Below, piece after piece: positions 10,800 to 21,864 of a stretch of 64,000 nucleotides of DNA. The stretch is taken from assembly GCA_030077755.1 (NCBI GenBank), contig JAQJZZ010000001.1, positions 434,001 through 498,000 of the forward strand, read 5' to 3'. How positions within the stretch are numbered: position 1 is the stretch's first letter; the number at the start of each line of letters is the position of its first letter. A program made the position numbers and the translations under genes. The notes beneath the pieces are model-generated. The model was not told the DNA's origin, did no database searches, and saw only the letters and a program-made list of their open reading frames with translations. The stretch comes from Filosporella fistucella. Its lineage: Eukaryota; Ascomycota; Leotiomycetes; Helotiales.

Positions 10800-11414
10800 G
10801 TGGGTGCTCCTACTTCACTTGAATTCGGAACCCCAGCTACAACACAACGAGAAGCATCCGCTGCCAGAAATATAACCCCAGACGACATCTACATCGTACC
10901 ATCCACCTACCACGAAACCCGATCCCTCATCTTAGAGTATTTTAGACGCCCTACAGCTAGTCACAGATCATCCACCACTATCCTATTTGAAAACAGCGAC
11001 TCGTCTATCCTCGATCGGGGCACCATGTCCTTTACCACGAGCCTGTCGGAATTCCAATGGGGCCCTGAATATCATATCAGCCTCCCTCCAGCGCCTGCAC
11101 GTCGAAATCGGATTCATCGCACTCTTACACCCTATCCCCCTTCCTTCCACGACCACACCCCCGAGCGCGCGCCCCGCCCCAATTTGTCTTTGTGCGAAAG
11201 GATGCAGATGAAATATTCAGAATGGCGGCATCAAGAGAAGATATTCAGGCAGAAAGTGAAGAAGGGCGTGGAGAGAATGTTCAGACGTGGGGGATCGGAG
11301 GAGAAAGTTGATGATGCAGCCAGTGACCATGAAGGTGAGGATAAACACCCCAGAAACTATGAACTGGCTGTTCCCTCCAACGTGTCTTGCGACATTTCTC
11401 TCTTCGTAGCCTAA
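10800..11414 (+). CDS. Hypothetical protein, start unresolved
   Basis: An open frame of about 204 codons with protein-like composition (DDIYIVPSTYHETRSLILEY near the start, FRQKVKKGVERMF near the end) but no ATG at its 5' end; the frame is open back to 10743. The first in-frame ATG is at 11025, inside what looks like coding sequence, so a short 5' exon is probably missing. The 3' end is also uncertain: a GTGAGG...TTCGTAG intron (from about 11333 to 11410) would end the protein at HEA-stop instead of reading through to LFVA. No domain is recognised. The centre is Pro/Arg-rich and the C-terminal third is basic and helical. Function unknown. Confidence 0.45.
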   Translation: MGAPTSLEFGTPATTQREASAARNITPDDIYIVPSTYHETRSLILEYFRRPTASHRSSTTILFENSDSSILDRGTMSFTTSLSEFQWGPEYHISLPPAPARRNRIHRTLTPYPPSFHDHTPERAPRPNLSLCERMQMKYSEWRHQEKIFRQKVKKGVERMFRRGGSEEKVDDAASDHEGEDKHPRNYELAVPSNVSCDISLFVA

Positions 11415-12061
11415 GCCAAATGAATTCCAAAACCAAACACTTACCCCTTACCTTTACCGCTCCCCCCCCCCCTTCATCACTATCCTTCTCTCCCTCGCTG
11501 AAATTCACAGAAGTTGTTCAACATATCAATATCTACCTCCCCAATACCTCCGACAGCCTCGCAGTCGATGAAAGACCCTTATCCCGACGATATTCCTAAT
11601 CCCTCCCTTCAGTCAAAGCCCCGATCTCATTGCTTCTACACTAAGACCTTCAAGCAGACAGATTCTACTAGTAAGATGAGTTGGGGAAAAAGCATTTTGT
11701 TTCTGGGATCAGGGTCATGATTGCTTCGTCTATCTTCGGGGCGGGAAGGGATCAGGGCGTTTATGGATGGAAAGGTCATGCGATTGGTATTTTATATGTG
11801 GCGTATTAGCATGAAGGAGGGCTCATCCCTCCTGATGGACGCGACATGGTTTTGGTCGCTGGGATTCAGGTATTCTGACTATAAATACATTAAAACTTTT
11901 TGGGTTTTAATTTTATCTTAAAGTCACCGGGTGAGTATTGTCAACAGATTTGGCGTGGGTTAAAGTGTGAGGCGTAACCTTCACCGAAAACCCAAAGTCT
12001 CTCATAACAGCGTAGACATAAGCAGAAGTAAATCTCGTTTCAAATGCTCATTCCTATCTAC
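11415..12061. other. Intergenic region with a poly-C tract
   Basis: Contains a run of about ten cytosines near 11462 in a pyrimidine-rich stretch, then AT-rich DNA. No gene is supported. It separates the hypothetical gene from the 3' end of the PIG-U gene. Confidence 0.45.
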
Positions 12062-13428
12062 TCATATCTGCCTTATCTCCTTCCCTCTCAACTCCGGTCT
12101 CTCCACCTCCAACTCATCTCTCAACATCGCAAACAGCGCATCGGCAACCAACAAACTGAGTCCCAGACTCCAAACCAGGGTAATCGCGTAAAAGAAATTC
12201 GCGTTCCCGGATCCAGCATAGATCCACAGATAATAAAACGCTGGTCCTAGTAGACTAGCATATAATATCGTGCTACTAGCTAGAAAGGTGTATCGCATGA
12301 GCGGGAAAATATGGCGATAGAGTGGGAGTAGGGCGAGGAACAAACTGGTGTCTGAGATTGAGGGATAGGGTTTGAAGATACTGAATATACCCAGTAGGAT
12401 CACGATTATGAAGAGAGGTTGTTTGCGTAGACGGATGGTTAGGCCAGGCACGTAGGAGGAGAGATGAATCCAGAAGACGGCAAGGAAGAAAGAGCGGAAG
12501 GAATCGAACATTTCGATGAAAAAATACCACCACAGTCCTACGTTGGGCGTCAAATCTGGGAGTAGGAGCTGGATGCCGTAGGTGCTGAGGAGGAATTCCC
12601 AAGAACCGGTTATGAGAGAGGAGAGCTGGAGGAGGGTGTACGCTGCGCCGATTAGGGCAGCGGTATTGGATAACACGAAGGTGTAGATTGATTGTGCTTC
12701 TTTGGTTGCGCGGCGGCGGTCGTAGCAGAGGAGCACGAGAGGTAGGAATAAGAGGATCGGGTAGAGAGAGAGGTAGGACGCGAGACTAAGTGCGAACATG
12801 GAGGTTAGAGGTCGAGATGTGACAGCTTTGGATATGGCGTGCAGAATTGCGCAAGTGGTAAAGACGGAAGTAGGTCGCCCAATACATGTGAGTATTGTGA
12901 AGGGATTGAAGAGGAAACTGTGAACATAATTAGCATTCCATATTGGTTCTGAGGCTCAAGTGCTTACGCCGCTGCGATCGCAAAGCTGCTCCATCTTTTG
13001 TCCTTCCTTGGAGAGGTGTAATGCTTTGACGAGCCTGCCTCTCCAGACTCCGCAATCGTAATGAGAGCATCAGCGCTCAGGAGGTCAATTATGATGTATA
13101 ACAAATAGGTGAAGGCGGGGTAGGAGGCTGAGGATGGGAGAAGCGAGAATAGGGGGAGAAGGAGAGGAGCTTGGTGGTAAACGCCTCCATCGTAGGGCGA
13201 AACATTGTGGTTATAGAGGAAAAGACCTTCCTGTACTGTAATAGAAATTAGTACATATGGAAGTGAACGGCAAGAAGTGAGCTAACATCTCTTGAAGCTT
13301 GTTACTGGTGTCGAGATCTCGACGCGCCCAGTCAATAGGTCTGGAAGACCTGGAAATGAAGTGAAAAGCAGAAGCCGCACCGCAGCTGCTGCACCGAACA
13401 GAGCTGCTTTCCTTCTATCGATGTTCAT
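12062..13428 (-). CDS. GAB1: GPI transamidase subunit PIG-U (Gab1/CDC91 homologue)
   Basis: Subunit of the ER GPI-transamidase complex that attaches GPI anchors to proteins. Three exons, 13287-13428, 13235-12968 and 12917-12062, give 421 residues with consistent phases (1 and 2). The protein starts MNIDRRKAALFGAAAAVRLL (first membrane helix), then LTGRVEISTPVTSFKR, LQEGLFLYNHNVSPYDGGVY and HQAPLLLPLFSLLP, which is the PIG-U N-terminal signature. Later come FLFNPFTILTC and FIEMFDSFRSFFLAVFW, the family's conserved FNPF and EMF segments, among about ten hydrophobic helices. The gene is divergent from NOP7 with 260 bp between start codons. Confidence 0.92.
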
Positions 13429-13688
13429 TGCGAAGTTGTTTGAGCAAAAGAGTGAAGCTCAAGTTGGGGTAATAAATCCATGTGTGAGCTCCTCAAATCT
13501 GTTCTCACTGCCTCTAAAGGATGAATCCCGGCTATTTCTGATTGGCCAATGCTTCGGAGCGGAAAAACTCCCTCGGATCAGCTCGCTTTCGATAACGAAA
13601 AAAAGTTTAGATTTCAGAATTTCTTGCGAGTTGAACCCCACCGAGAACTTCCACCAACACCCTCAATTGACCACCTCACACCTTCACC
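13429..13688. promoter_or_regulatory. Divergent promoter shared by PIG-U and NOP7
   Basis: Only 260 bp separate the start codons of two divergent housekeeping genes, so core promoters and 5' leaders of both must lie here. No TATA box is obvious. The NOP7 side ends in a CACC-rich leader. Confidence 0.6.
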
Positions 13689-15710
13689 ATGGGTCGCATC
13701 AAGAAGAAAGGAGTCACTGGCCAAGCCAAGAACTTCATTACCAGAACCCAAGCTGTGCGAAAACTACAAATCAGTCTCCCCGATTTCCGAAAACTCTGCA
13801 TATGGAAAGGCATATATCCGCGTGAACCTCGCAGCAAGAAAAAGGTCTCGAAATCCTCGAGCGCAAGCACAACCTTCTATTACACCAAGGATATTCAATA
13901 TTTGCTTCACGAACCCCTGTTGCAGAAATTCAGAGAGCAAAAAGCGCTTGAAAAGAAGATTTCTAAAGCTCTTGGACGAGGTGATGCAAATGACGCAAAG
14001 AGATTGGAGAGGGGTGCGAACAGGCCTGAGAAGAATGGAAAATCGAAATATACCCTGGATCATGTTATTCGCGAACGATATCCTACTTTCATCGATGCGC
14101 TTAGGGATCTCGACGACTGCTTGAGTATGCTCTTCTTGTTCGCCAATCTGCCTTCCACCCAGACAGTTCCAGCAAAAATGATTGCCCGATGCGAGAAACT
14201 TTGCTTGGAGTTTGAACATTATCTTATTGTCACAAACAGCTTGAGGAAGAGTTTTTTAAGCATTAAGGGTATTTACTATCAAGCTACGATCCAAGGACAG
14301 GATATTCTATGGTTAGTCCCATATAGATTCAATCAAAGGGTTACCGGAGATGTAGATTTCAGAATCATGGGTACCTTCGTTGAGTTCTACCAAACATTGC
14401 TTGGATTCGTCAACTTCAGACTTTACACTTCCATTGGATTGGTATATCCACCAAAATTTGACCAGAGCAAAGACGATCAGGGAGCGGAGCTAGGTGCATT
14501 TTCCTTGGAAGGAAACGGGATTGGTGCAATTGAGCAACCTAAGCAAATCACCAATGGGGATGCTGCGAAACCAGATCCAAAACTTCAGAAAGAGATTGAC
14601 AAATTGATGGCACAATTGAACCAGCCTCAGGAGCCAGCGACAAGTCAAGCATTAGTAGAGAACGACGAGGAGGAGGCAACTGATACGATTGACAAGTTCG
14701 AGCCGGCTGCACCAGGTGGAGATATCTTACCTCAACCTTCCTACTCTGCAACCGACCCATCAACTCTTTTCTCGAACTTTACATTCTTCCTTTCCCGAGA
14801 GACTCCCCGCCAACCTCTCGAGTTTATTCTGAAGGCATTCGGCTGTAAGAGAATCGGTTGGGATGCAGTTTTGGGTGAAGGCGCATTCACACATAACGAG
14901 CTGGACCCGGCCATTACTCATCAGATTGTTGACAGACCTCCAATCCAAGTGGACCTGGAAGCCGAGCAGGAAGCGGAAGACAACCAAACAGCTCAAAGAT
15001 TACAGCCAGGATCCCGTGTTCCCGGACGGATCTATATACAGCCCCAGTGGATATGGGATAGTGTCAATGACGAGGAGCTTAAGAGACCAGATTTGTATGC
15101 TCCAGGAGCATCATTACCTCCTCATCTCAGTCCATTCGTTAAGAAGGTCAGAGGACAATATGATCCAAGTGCCCCACTTAACGAGCAAGAACGAGAGGAC
15201 GAGGAGTTGGAAGCTGCTAGTGATGATGAGGAAGATATCTCGGATGATGATCTCGCTGTTCAAGAACCCAAGCTGTTGACTAATGATGAAGTTGATGCCA
15301 CAGGAGAGGGCATGGATCTGGCTGGTTCCGACGACGATGAATCTGAGGAGGCCTCTGAAGTTGATTCATTTGGTGGCTTCTCTGATGCGGAAGAAGAGGA
15401 GGAAGACGAGGCCACCTCGTCTGCTTTGAGAAGACAGCGTGAGCTCGAAGCTGAGCTAACAGGTGTTGCTCTTGAAGACAAGGAAGTCGATCCCAAGACC
15501 AAAGCCAAAACTGAAGCCCGTAAGAAGGCCGCAAAGAAAGCGAAGGAGGAAGATGAGGAACTCGAGAGAGCCAAGATGATGATGAGCCGCAAGAAGCGCA
15601 AGATCATGGAGAAAATGGTTTACAGTAATAAGAAGAAGGATGCTGAAGCAGAAGCATTGAGGGCGAAGAGGAGAAAGATTGAGAAAGTCAAAGGACCGAG
15701 GGTTGTTTGA
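13689..15710 (+). CDS. NOP7: Pescadillo homologue NOP7
   Basis: Nop7 works with Erb1 and Ytm1 (PeBoW complex) in 27S pre-rRNA processing and 60S ribosome assembly in the nucleolus. The single-exon frame encodes 673 residues, close to the family size in filamentous fungi. Visible features: the N-terminal pescadillo domain ([75 protein letters not shown]-like [10 protein letters not shown]), a BRCT domain at about residues 355-480 ([19 protein letters not shown] ... [18 protein letters not shown]), an acidic stretch ([10 protein letters not shown] and EEEEEDEA), and a basic coiled-coil C-terminus ending [12 protein letters not shown]. The start ATG in ACCATGG context follows a short leader shared with the divergent PIG-U promoter. 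Confidence 0.97.
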   Translation: MGRIKKKGVTGQAKNFITRTQAVRKLQISLPDFRKLCIWKGIYPREPRSKKKVSKSSSASTTFYYTKDIQYLLHEPLLQKFREQKALEKKISKALGRGDANDAKRLERGANRPEKNGKSKYTLDHVIRERYPTFIDALRDLDDCLSMLFLFANLPSTQTVPAKMIARCEKLCLEFEHYLIVTNSLRKSFLSIKGIYYQATIQGQDILWLVPYRFNQRVTGDVDFRIMGTFVEFYQTLLGFVNFRLYTSIGLVYPPKFDQSKDDQGAELGAFSLEGNGIGAIEQPKQITNGDAAKPDPKLQKEIDKLMAQLNQPQEPATSQALVENDEEEATDTIDKFEPAAPGGDILPQPSYSATDPSTLFSNFTFFLSRETPRQPLEFILKAFGCKRIGWDAVLGEGAFTHNELDPAITHQIVDRPPIQVDLEAEQEAEDNQTAQRLQPGSRVPGRIYIQPQWIWDSVNDEELKRPDLYAPGASLPPHLSPFVKKVRGQYDPSAPLNEQEREDEELEAASDDEEDISDDDLAVQEPKLLTNDEVDATGEGMDLAGSDDDESEEASEVDSFGGFSDAEEEEEDEATSSALRRQRELEAELTGVALEDKEVDPKTKAKTEARKKAAKKAKEEDEELERAKMMMSRKKRKIMEKMVYSNKKKDAEAEALRAKRRKIEKVKGPRVV

Positions 15711-16468
15711 GTGAAAGGGTAAAAGTGTGGCGTTTCGGTGGATATTTTGGAGTTTATCTGTGTGGATACAGTGTGAAATAGATATGCAGAATACATTGCC
15801 AACATCCTTGTTGACTTTTATTCCGGTCGACTCGTTTCGTGAACAACAGTGATAATAAAGTCAAATATATTCTGAACATCGAGTGCCCCAAAGGACGTTA
15901 ATGAAGTTGTTGACTTGTACTCCGCAAAGCTGCAGGTTTTGCAAACAAAAGAAACATTAGTGAGTTGTGAATGGTCAAGAAATAGAAGTGCTCAAGCCAA
16001 TAAATGCCTGACCTGCGTCATGTATTTTCAACTATATTCCTGCCTGTAGGTCCGATTTTGCAGAATCGTGCTGCCCTGATGTTACTCCTAAAATACACGC
16101 TCACTTCGACACATATTGTGAGCTTAAAATGGTTTATGAATGAGTAGAGTGAAGAGATTCCTTTTCCACCAGCCAAAGTTTGCCATTTACAGAACCTCAG
16201 CGGATCCATGCCGCGTTCGCCGCTGTGGCTTGGTCCTGCACCCCAGACTGCCAAGCATTCGCGTCAACCACTGCATTTTCCCACGCAACAAAAGGTCACT
16301 CAACTCCTGTCGTTGTTCATCAAGTTTCTCTTCCCTGCTTCATGCATGTGACAAAGACGACAACGCGGCGATATAATTCTTGCGCCTTTACTTCACCTTC
16401 ATTCCTAATCATGCCATAATAAAACCACAATTAGTTGATGCTGCTTGCATCGCTCGTAAGTGTCAACA
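15711..16468. other. Intergenic, promoter of the large disordered protein
   Basis: No supported gene. The region holds the NOP7 3' end and the 5' leader of the next gene. The minus-strand frame at 16018-16254 has no supporting features. Confidence 0.5.
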
Positions 16469-19400
16469 ATGACCGCTACTCAAAATGCGACACAAGACCG
16501 ACAGAGCAGAGAAACTGCCAGCAGCTCTCCCCTTGGCAGACGCACTACCTCGAGTACCTTCTCTAGCGGGAATAATAGATTCAGCGAAGGGAGCAGTGAT
16601 ACGGGCGAATCGAGTCTTGCGGCAAGCAATCGAAACAGCCTCATAACGAGTGGTCTGTCGGAAGCAGATGGGGATAGAGGGGGTTTAGACGTTGACCCGC
16701 CAGTCAAAGATGGACGGGGAAGCCATAGGAGCCACAAGAGTAAAAGCAGTGGAGGATTTCTGCTCTCCAATGCTGCATTCGATCCTCCGACTGACCAAGA
16801 GAGAGCCTCCGCATCCGACAGCCACTCACGTCCAAAGCGATCGACTCGTGACGCGAAAGGGAAAGCCGTAGTCAGAAGTCCTGAAAAGAAACACTCGAAA
16901 CGAAGATCAAATATTGGGGCAAGTGTTGGAAGTAGTCCTCTAGCTGGGAATGTTACGAATGCTGCTGGACCGGACACGGGCAATGGCTTGGGAGGAGACT
17001 CGACGGCAGATAGGACTGAACGGCAAGATGGATCTACTATCAAGGCTACGGTGCCACTTGATGTAGACTCTGCGCAAATTGTCAATTTAGCGCTGAACCT
17101 CAGTGAAAGTCGACGGAATGCCTCGAGGCGAGTCATATCTACACCACTTCCTCCGCCGGGAGAGAGTTTCACAGGTGGCAGTCTGCGACAACACCTACAG
17201 CAGCAGAGAAGGGTGTCGAGAAATATATCTCCCAAACCTGATCGAGGGGAGAGGGCAATGACTTCCTCCCCTCGAATAGGAAGCTCCCAGAGAATTCACA
17301 GTCCATTGCAGGGCTCGTTCGATAGTCAGGACGGACCATACCAGTATCGCTTTTCAGCATCTACATTGGCTCGAGCAGAGAAAGCAAAGAATGCTATTGA
17401 GCTTATGGCTCAGTATCGACGACTATTACAATACGTTCCGCCTTTGAAGCCACAAGCTCCACTGGAACGAACAACCACTTCCAATACTTCAGATACACCT
17501 GGATCACCGGTTTCCCCACCCTCGCGAACAGTCTCATACAACACACCTCCTGTAAGGCAACTAGGCCGGCCGTACAATCCATTGCAATATATCAGGAATC
17601 GCAAGGTCAGGTCCAGGACATCCAGGGCTATCGATGGTGAAGCTCAAGGATTTGGGGATCTCGAGAAGGTGACGGATTGGATTGACCGCGTCTCAAGTGC
17701 AGCTTCATCAGAGGATTACCAAGCAGCAGATTGTCCAATGCTGCCCCAATTCTCTCAATCTGCTGAACTGGCTGCGTCACCTCATCAATCCCCTGGATCA
17801 ACAGCTGCGAAGAATTCTGCCCAAAAAGTCAAACGGCCTAGAGTGGATTGGATCACCAACCCAGCGGATATGATAGCCGATGTGTTTTGGCTGGAGCAAG
17901 ATGATAACAAACGACTTATCGAGAATCGTCATGGTAGATTACTCTTTCCGCCGACTACGGAATTGAAAAGACCGGTATCTCGAAGAAGTGACGAGCCTGA
18001 GCCGAAGAAGTCTCCAACTGCTATTAAAGCCGAGGATTTGGGACTGGACCTGCGATTAGATACGAAACTCCCGGAATTTAAAAGCGTTAAATCAGATCCA
18101 GATAAGGGCTCCGATAGTGCACCTTCAAGAGTACGAAGAAAATTGAGAGATGTGCGGGATGCTGCTCGAATCCCTCATGGGCATAATGGCTCACTTCACA
18201 GGCGATTCCGATCTGTAAGCCGCTCATCGTCATCCTCTTCTGACAGCGAAGATGCTAGACCAAGGAGGAGGAGAAGCGGTACTACGGATAGCCATGATCG
18301 CGAGAAAGATATCCTGGAGAAGCAAATGATGGAAATGCTCGCCAAGGAAGCTAAAGACCCGGAAAGTTTCCAGGATATTGAAAGCCGGAAAATCATACAA
18401 TCAATTGAAGAGCAACATCCCAGACTCAAAAACGGATCTGGGAGTGGAGGAGCTGGTCACAGCAGGTCTGCTTCCCTTGTGGAGAGGCAAAAAAGAGATT
18501 CGGCCATAAATGGATCATCAGGCAGAGCCAGTCTTGAAGTGCCGGGCAGCAATCCAAGAGGTTCTTTGGATGAGCTTAATACAACGGCTCCAAATTCTCC
18601 TCAGTCTAGAGCTACCAAAATCAAGAATGCCTTCATCCCCAGTATTGGAATGGATTTGTCTCACCCAAAGAGTAGGCCTTCCTCGCCAACTCGCCGGCCG
18701 CTTTCCAAGGTCAGATCAAAGATTCGACCCCTTTACGAGCGAAACCAGTATTCCAGCCAGGGACATGATGACAATGTCTTTGGCTTTCATTCAGCTGGCT
18801 CGAAGGAGCAAACCCCTGATAGTCCTGATACTCAAGACCCCAGGAGAAGGTCAATGAGTCCAGTGAAGAAAGTCTTGTCGAGGGCAACTGATGACTCCTT
18901 ACGGCCAAAGAAGTCAGGAAGCATACGAAAAGCCAAGCCAGAGGATTCCGGTATCCGGGGGCTCTTCAAAGCACGCAATCCTGTATCAAGGGTCAGTGAT
19001 TATATCTGGAAGAAGGAATCCCCAGTACCACTTGGCACTTCGTCCGGCTTCTCAACGGATGAGTCTGATATGGAGGATATTCGCAAAAGCGACAAGAAAG
19101 GTTCAAGAGAAAGCTCTGCAGATCAGGAATTTGACGATTTATTACCAGTTAAGGAAAGAAAATCATACCAAAGTGATGTTCCACCTCTGCCAGTATTCAC
19201 ATCTCCATTTGATCGCCGCGGCAGGACTGGCCGGGCAAATCCCGATGAACTGTCTCCTGAACCTGAGGCTGTTCGGGGTCGACGAAAGTACCCTGGAATG
19301 CCGCGAATCGATGTTCAAAATGCGTCTCCAACATCGTCTCCTGATACAAATCCTGCTGATTGTTTTCAGAGAGACTCATCCGTTTCAGACGTCGATTCTC

Positions 19401-20206
19401 GCCGAAATAGCGTTAACGAAAGAGTCTATATGGCTGATGCACGTCTCAATTCCATCCTTGGCTTGCCTGGCAAACGTCGCAACGCACTCCCCATCACGGG
19501 TCTGTCAGGTCTCGACACGAGTGACCACCGACCGTCTCTTGATGGCAAGCGGCAATGGTCAATATCGGATCGTGACATTTCCCAACCTCGTGGTCCCATG
19601 ACAATGCGTGAAATTGCACGAGTGCGAGCACTACTCCTATCATCCGGCATCAAAGCAAAAGAAATCTCTCGCCGTGCCGCCGAAATGAAAGACCTGAAAA
19701 CCGACACCGATTCACCCTACACCGATATTGCAGCCCTCGCTAAGAATGAAATAAAACCTGTCCCAAAGAGCCAGGAACATCGTCTCGCAGCTCGGATCTT
19801 ATCGGATGATGTTCAGCTTTCGTCACAGATGTGGCAGGATTCCGCAAACGTGTTTGTAAACGAAGCTATCCCTGTTCTTCTTGATCGAATCGCAACTCTT
19901 CAATCTCGTCTCGTGGATAATCTCACGCCAATGACTCGCACAGCAGCGGACGATGCAGATGAAGTTTCAAAAGATCTGGTCACCAGCCAAACACTAAAAG
20001 TTAAACGTATTAGTGACAAGATTGACAAGATGACACGCAGGCGACGCAGAAGATTCAGATGGTTAAGGAGAGGTGGATGGGTGATTGTAGAGTGGGCGCT
20101 AGTGGGGATTATGTGGTATGTATGGTTTATGGTCGTTATTGCGAGGGTGTTTATGGGGATTGGAAAAGGCGTGGTGGGGAGCTTGAGGTGGTTGTTCTGG
20201 TTGTAA
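16469..20206 (+). CDS. Large disordered protein with C-terminal membrane anchor
   Basis: A single-exon frame of 1245 residues from the ATG at 16469 (the frame's upstream GTG is not a likely start). Most of the protein is Ser/Arg/Pro/Asp-rich and predicted to be disordered, with many SP and RRxS sites. A folded-looking conserved element lies at about residues 455-500: WITNPADMIADVFWLEQDD then KRLIENRHGRLLFPP. A second dense block is at about 1040-1180 (MREIARVRALLLSSGIKAKE; FVNEAIPVLLDRIATLQSRL). The C-terminus is a basic patch (RRRRRRFRWLRRGG) followed by hydrophobic segments (WVIVEWALVGIMWYVWFMVV), suggesting membrane anchoring by the C-terminus. I do not recognise a named family; role unknown. 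The 251-codon antisense frame at 16480-17235 is a shadow. Confidence 0.85.
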   Translation: MTATQNATQDRQSRETASSSPLGRRTTSSTFSSGNNRFSEGSSDTGESSLAASNRNSLITSGLSEADGDRGGLDVDPPVKDGRGSHRSHKSKSSGGFLLSNAAFDPPTDQERASASDSHSRPKRSTRDAKGKAVVRSPEKKHSKRRSNIGASVGSSPLAGNVTNAAGPDTGNGLGGDSTADRTERQDGSTIKATVPLDVDSAQIVNLALNLSESRRNASRRVISTPLPPPGESFTGGSLRQHLQQQRRVSRNISPKPDRGERAMTSSPRIGSSQRIHSPLQGSFDSQDGPYQYRFSASTLARAEKAKNAIELMAQYRRLLQYVPPLKPQAPLERTTTSNTSDTPGSPVSPPSRTVSYNTPPVRQLGRPYNPLQYIRNRKVRSRTSRAIDGEAQGFGDLEKVTDWIDRVSSAASSEDYQAADCPMLPQFSQSAELAASPHQSPGSTAAKNSAQKVKRPRVDWITNPADMIADVFWLEQDDNKRLIENRHGRLLFPPTTELKRPVSRRSDEPEPKKSPTAIKAEDLGLDLRLDTKLPEFKSVKSDPDKGSDSAPSRVRRKLRDVRDAARIPHGHNGSLHRRFRSVSRSSSSSSDSEDARPRRRRSGTTDSHDREKDILEKQMMEMLAKEAKDPESFQDIESRKIIQSIEEQHPRLKNGSGSGGAGHSRSASLVERQKRDSAINGSSGRASLEVPGSNPRGSLDELNTTAPNSPQSRATKIKNAFIPSIGMDLSHPKSRPSSPTRRPLSKVRSKIRPLYERNQYSSQGHDDNVFGFHSAGSKEQTPDSPDTQDPRRRSMSPVKKVLSRATDDSLRPKKSGSIRKAKPEDSGIRGLFKARNPVSRVSDYIWKKESPVPLGTSSGFSTDESDMEDIRKSDKKGSRESSADQEFDDLLPVKERKSYQSDVPPLPVFTSPFDRRGRTGRANPDELSPEPEAVRGRRKYPGMPRIDVQNASPTSSPDTNPADCFQRDSSVSDVDSRRNSVNERVYMADARLNSILGLPGKRRNALPITGLSGLDTSDHRPSLDGKRQWSISDRDISQPRGPMTMREIARVRALLLSSGIKAKEISRRAAEMKDLKTDTDSPYTDIAALAKNEIKPVPKSQEHRLAARILSDDVQLSSQMWQDSANVFVNEAIPVLLDRIATLQSRLVDNLTPMTRTAADDADEVSKDLVTSQTLKVKRISDKIDKMTRRRRRRFRWLRRGGWVIVEWALVGIMWYVWFMVVIARVFMGIGKGVVGSLRWLFWL

Positions 20207-21864
20207 GACTGTTTCTTTATGGGCACGACGACGAATGGGTCTGGAGAAAGGAGAAGCAATATGATACCCAAATAGTAATTCTAATATGTGAATTTTTCAA
20301 CTCTGCCTACGTTCCTCTTTGCTGCCAACCAGTCGTCCTACAAGATTGCAAGTGCATTCTCCCTGCCGATTTCTAGTGTCTCACCCTCGCGGTATTATTT
20401 AATTGCCTAGTCTTCTTTGAATTCTTCCTGAGCACAACAGTTTCGAGTCCCAGGAGTTTGGTATTCCCATCTAACTCCCCACGTCTGATCTTCGATTTAA
20501 GGTTCTCTTTCGTACACTGTATGGTACTGAACTCAAGCGGTCACGAGTTCATGGATTAGTATATAAACACGCTGTATTTCTAGACGTGTGATGCAGTCTT
20601 GATACCACAGCTTCACAGAGAGGGAATTGCACGGACAGCATCCGTCGTCACCTCTTTATTTCTACCATGGCTGGTGGGGATTCTTGACTCTACAGGATCT
20701 CGAGTGTGACTTGGGCTTTACATTATGAGTAGGAGAAAGAGATTGTTAGAATATATTGTCCCTGACTTGTAGAATTTGATCCTGAAAGTCGTCGGCGGCT
20801 TTTGATTATAACTGTCTTCTTCATCCGTCGCCGTCATTTGTTGAAGAATGCCTTATTCTGTAGCATTCAAAATGAGCTGCACGCTTCATCCGATTATCAA
20901 AATATAGATGAACTGTAATTTAACTTCCTCCGTAATAAATCTAGTGCTGTATGTTTGGAGCCATCTCCTCCGATGCTCATCTATAGTACAAGTATAGAGC
21001 ACAACTAAGCCCAAGAATTGTGGCAATTGAGATATCTGGAAATTAGAATAATGCCCCAGTTCTCAAGTCCCACTAAACGAGCATACGATCTCACAAGATG
21101 TTGCCTCGTTCAGACGTATTTTCCGCTTTTCCAGGGTATCTAGCCCAGTCTATATCTATATACACCTTCCAACAAGGGCAATAGTATTCCATGTTTGATC
21201 TATAAGCTGCTCTGACCCAATTCTAGACCTTTCGAGTTGAAACTTATTTAATTTGCTCGCATTGACTCTACTTGTTGTATATATGTAGTTACGGTTTCGA
21301 TACTAGTCGTGTTCCCGAATTGATATTCATCAATGATTCGGCAGTGAATTCGAACATTTCGAGAAATCTATTTATGCTTGCATTGAATTGGGGGATGCGG
21401 GATTAGCTGCGATTAAAACCAGGGCGTGCTGTTCTAGTTCTGAAATATTTCTTCCACATTACAATAATAGTTCTGTCGATCACATCTCTGCTCTTCCATC
21501 GAAACTATCCTGTCATCCAAGAGGTCCTGTTACACTCTATCATTCTTCCCTTCCACGGATTCATTGTGTACTGTCTCATCACAACACAAGGTCTATTCGC
21601 TTACATGCAACGCCCGTAGTTACTGCTTCAGATAACTATCATACAATCAGTCACAACTCCCGTAATGCCACACACCATACTAATCAGCCACCTCAGGAGA
21701 TTAACATCGATCGCCTTTCAGGATCCAGCAGCAGTACTTCTGACCCTACATTGACTACCAACTTTTAACAAGGCGATTCAACTACACCTACCTCGAGATA
21801 CTTCGAACAAGTCACTCAACACTGAATCTCCCATCGAAGACGACACACCCAACACAATCTCGAT
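20207..21864. other. AT-rich intergenic region
   Basis: About 1.65 kb without a supported gene. The 126-codon plus-strand frame at 21388-21768 is low-complexity (His/Ser/Thr) and has no recognisable motif. The region marks the left edge of a gene-poor stretch. Confidence 0.5.

Noticed and set aside
16480..17235. 251-codon minus-strand open frame
   Set aside because: It is antisense to the 1245-residue gene, Leu/Ser-rich by reverse codon bias, and has no motif of its own.
21388..21768. 126-codon plus-strand frame
   Set aside because: Low-complexity His/Ser/Thr sequence without motif; probably non-coding.
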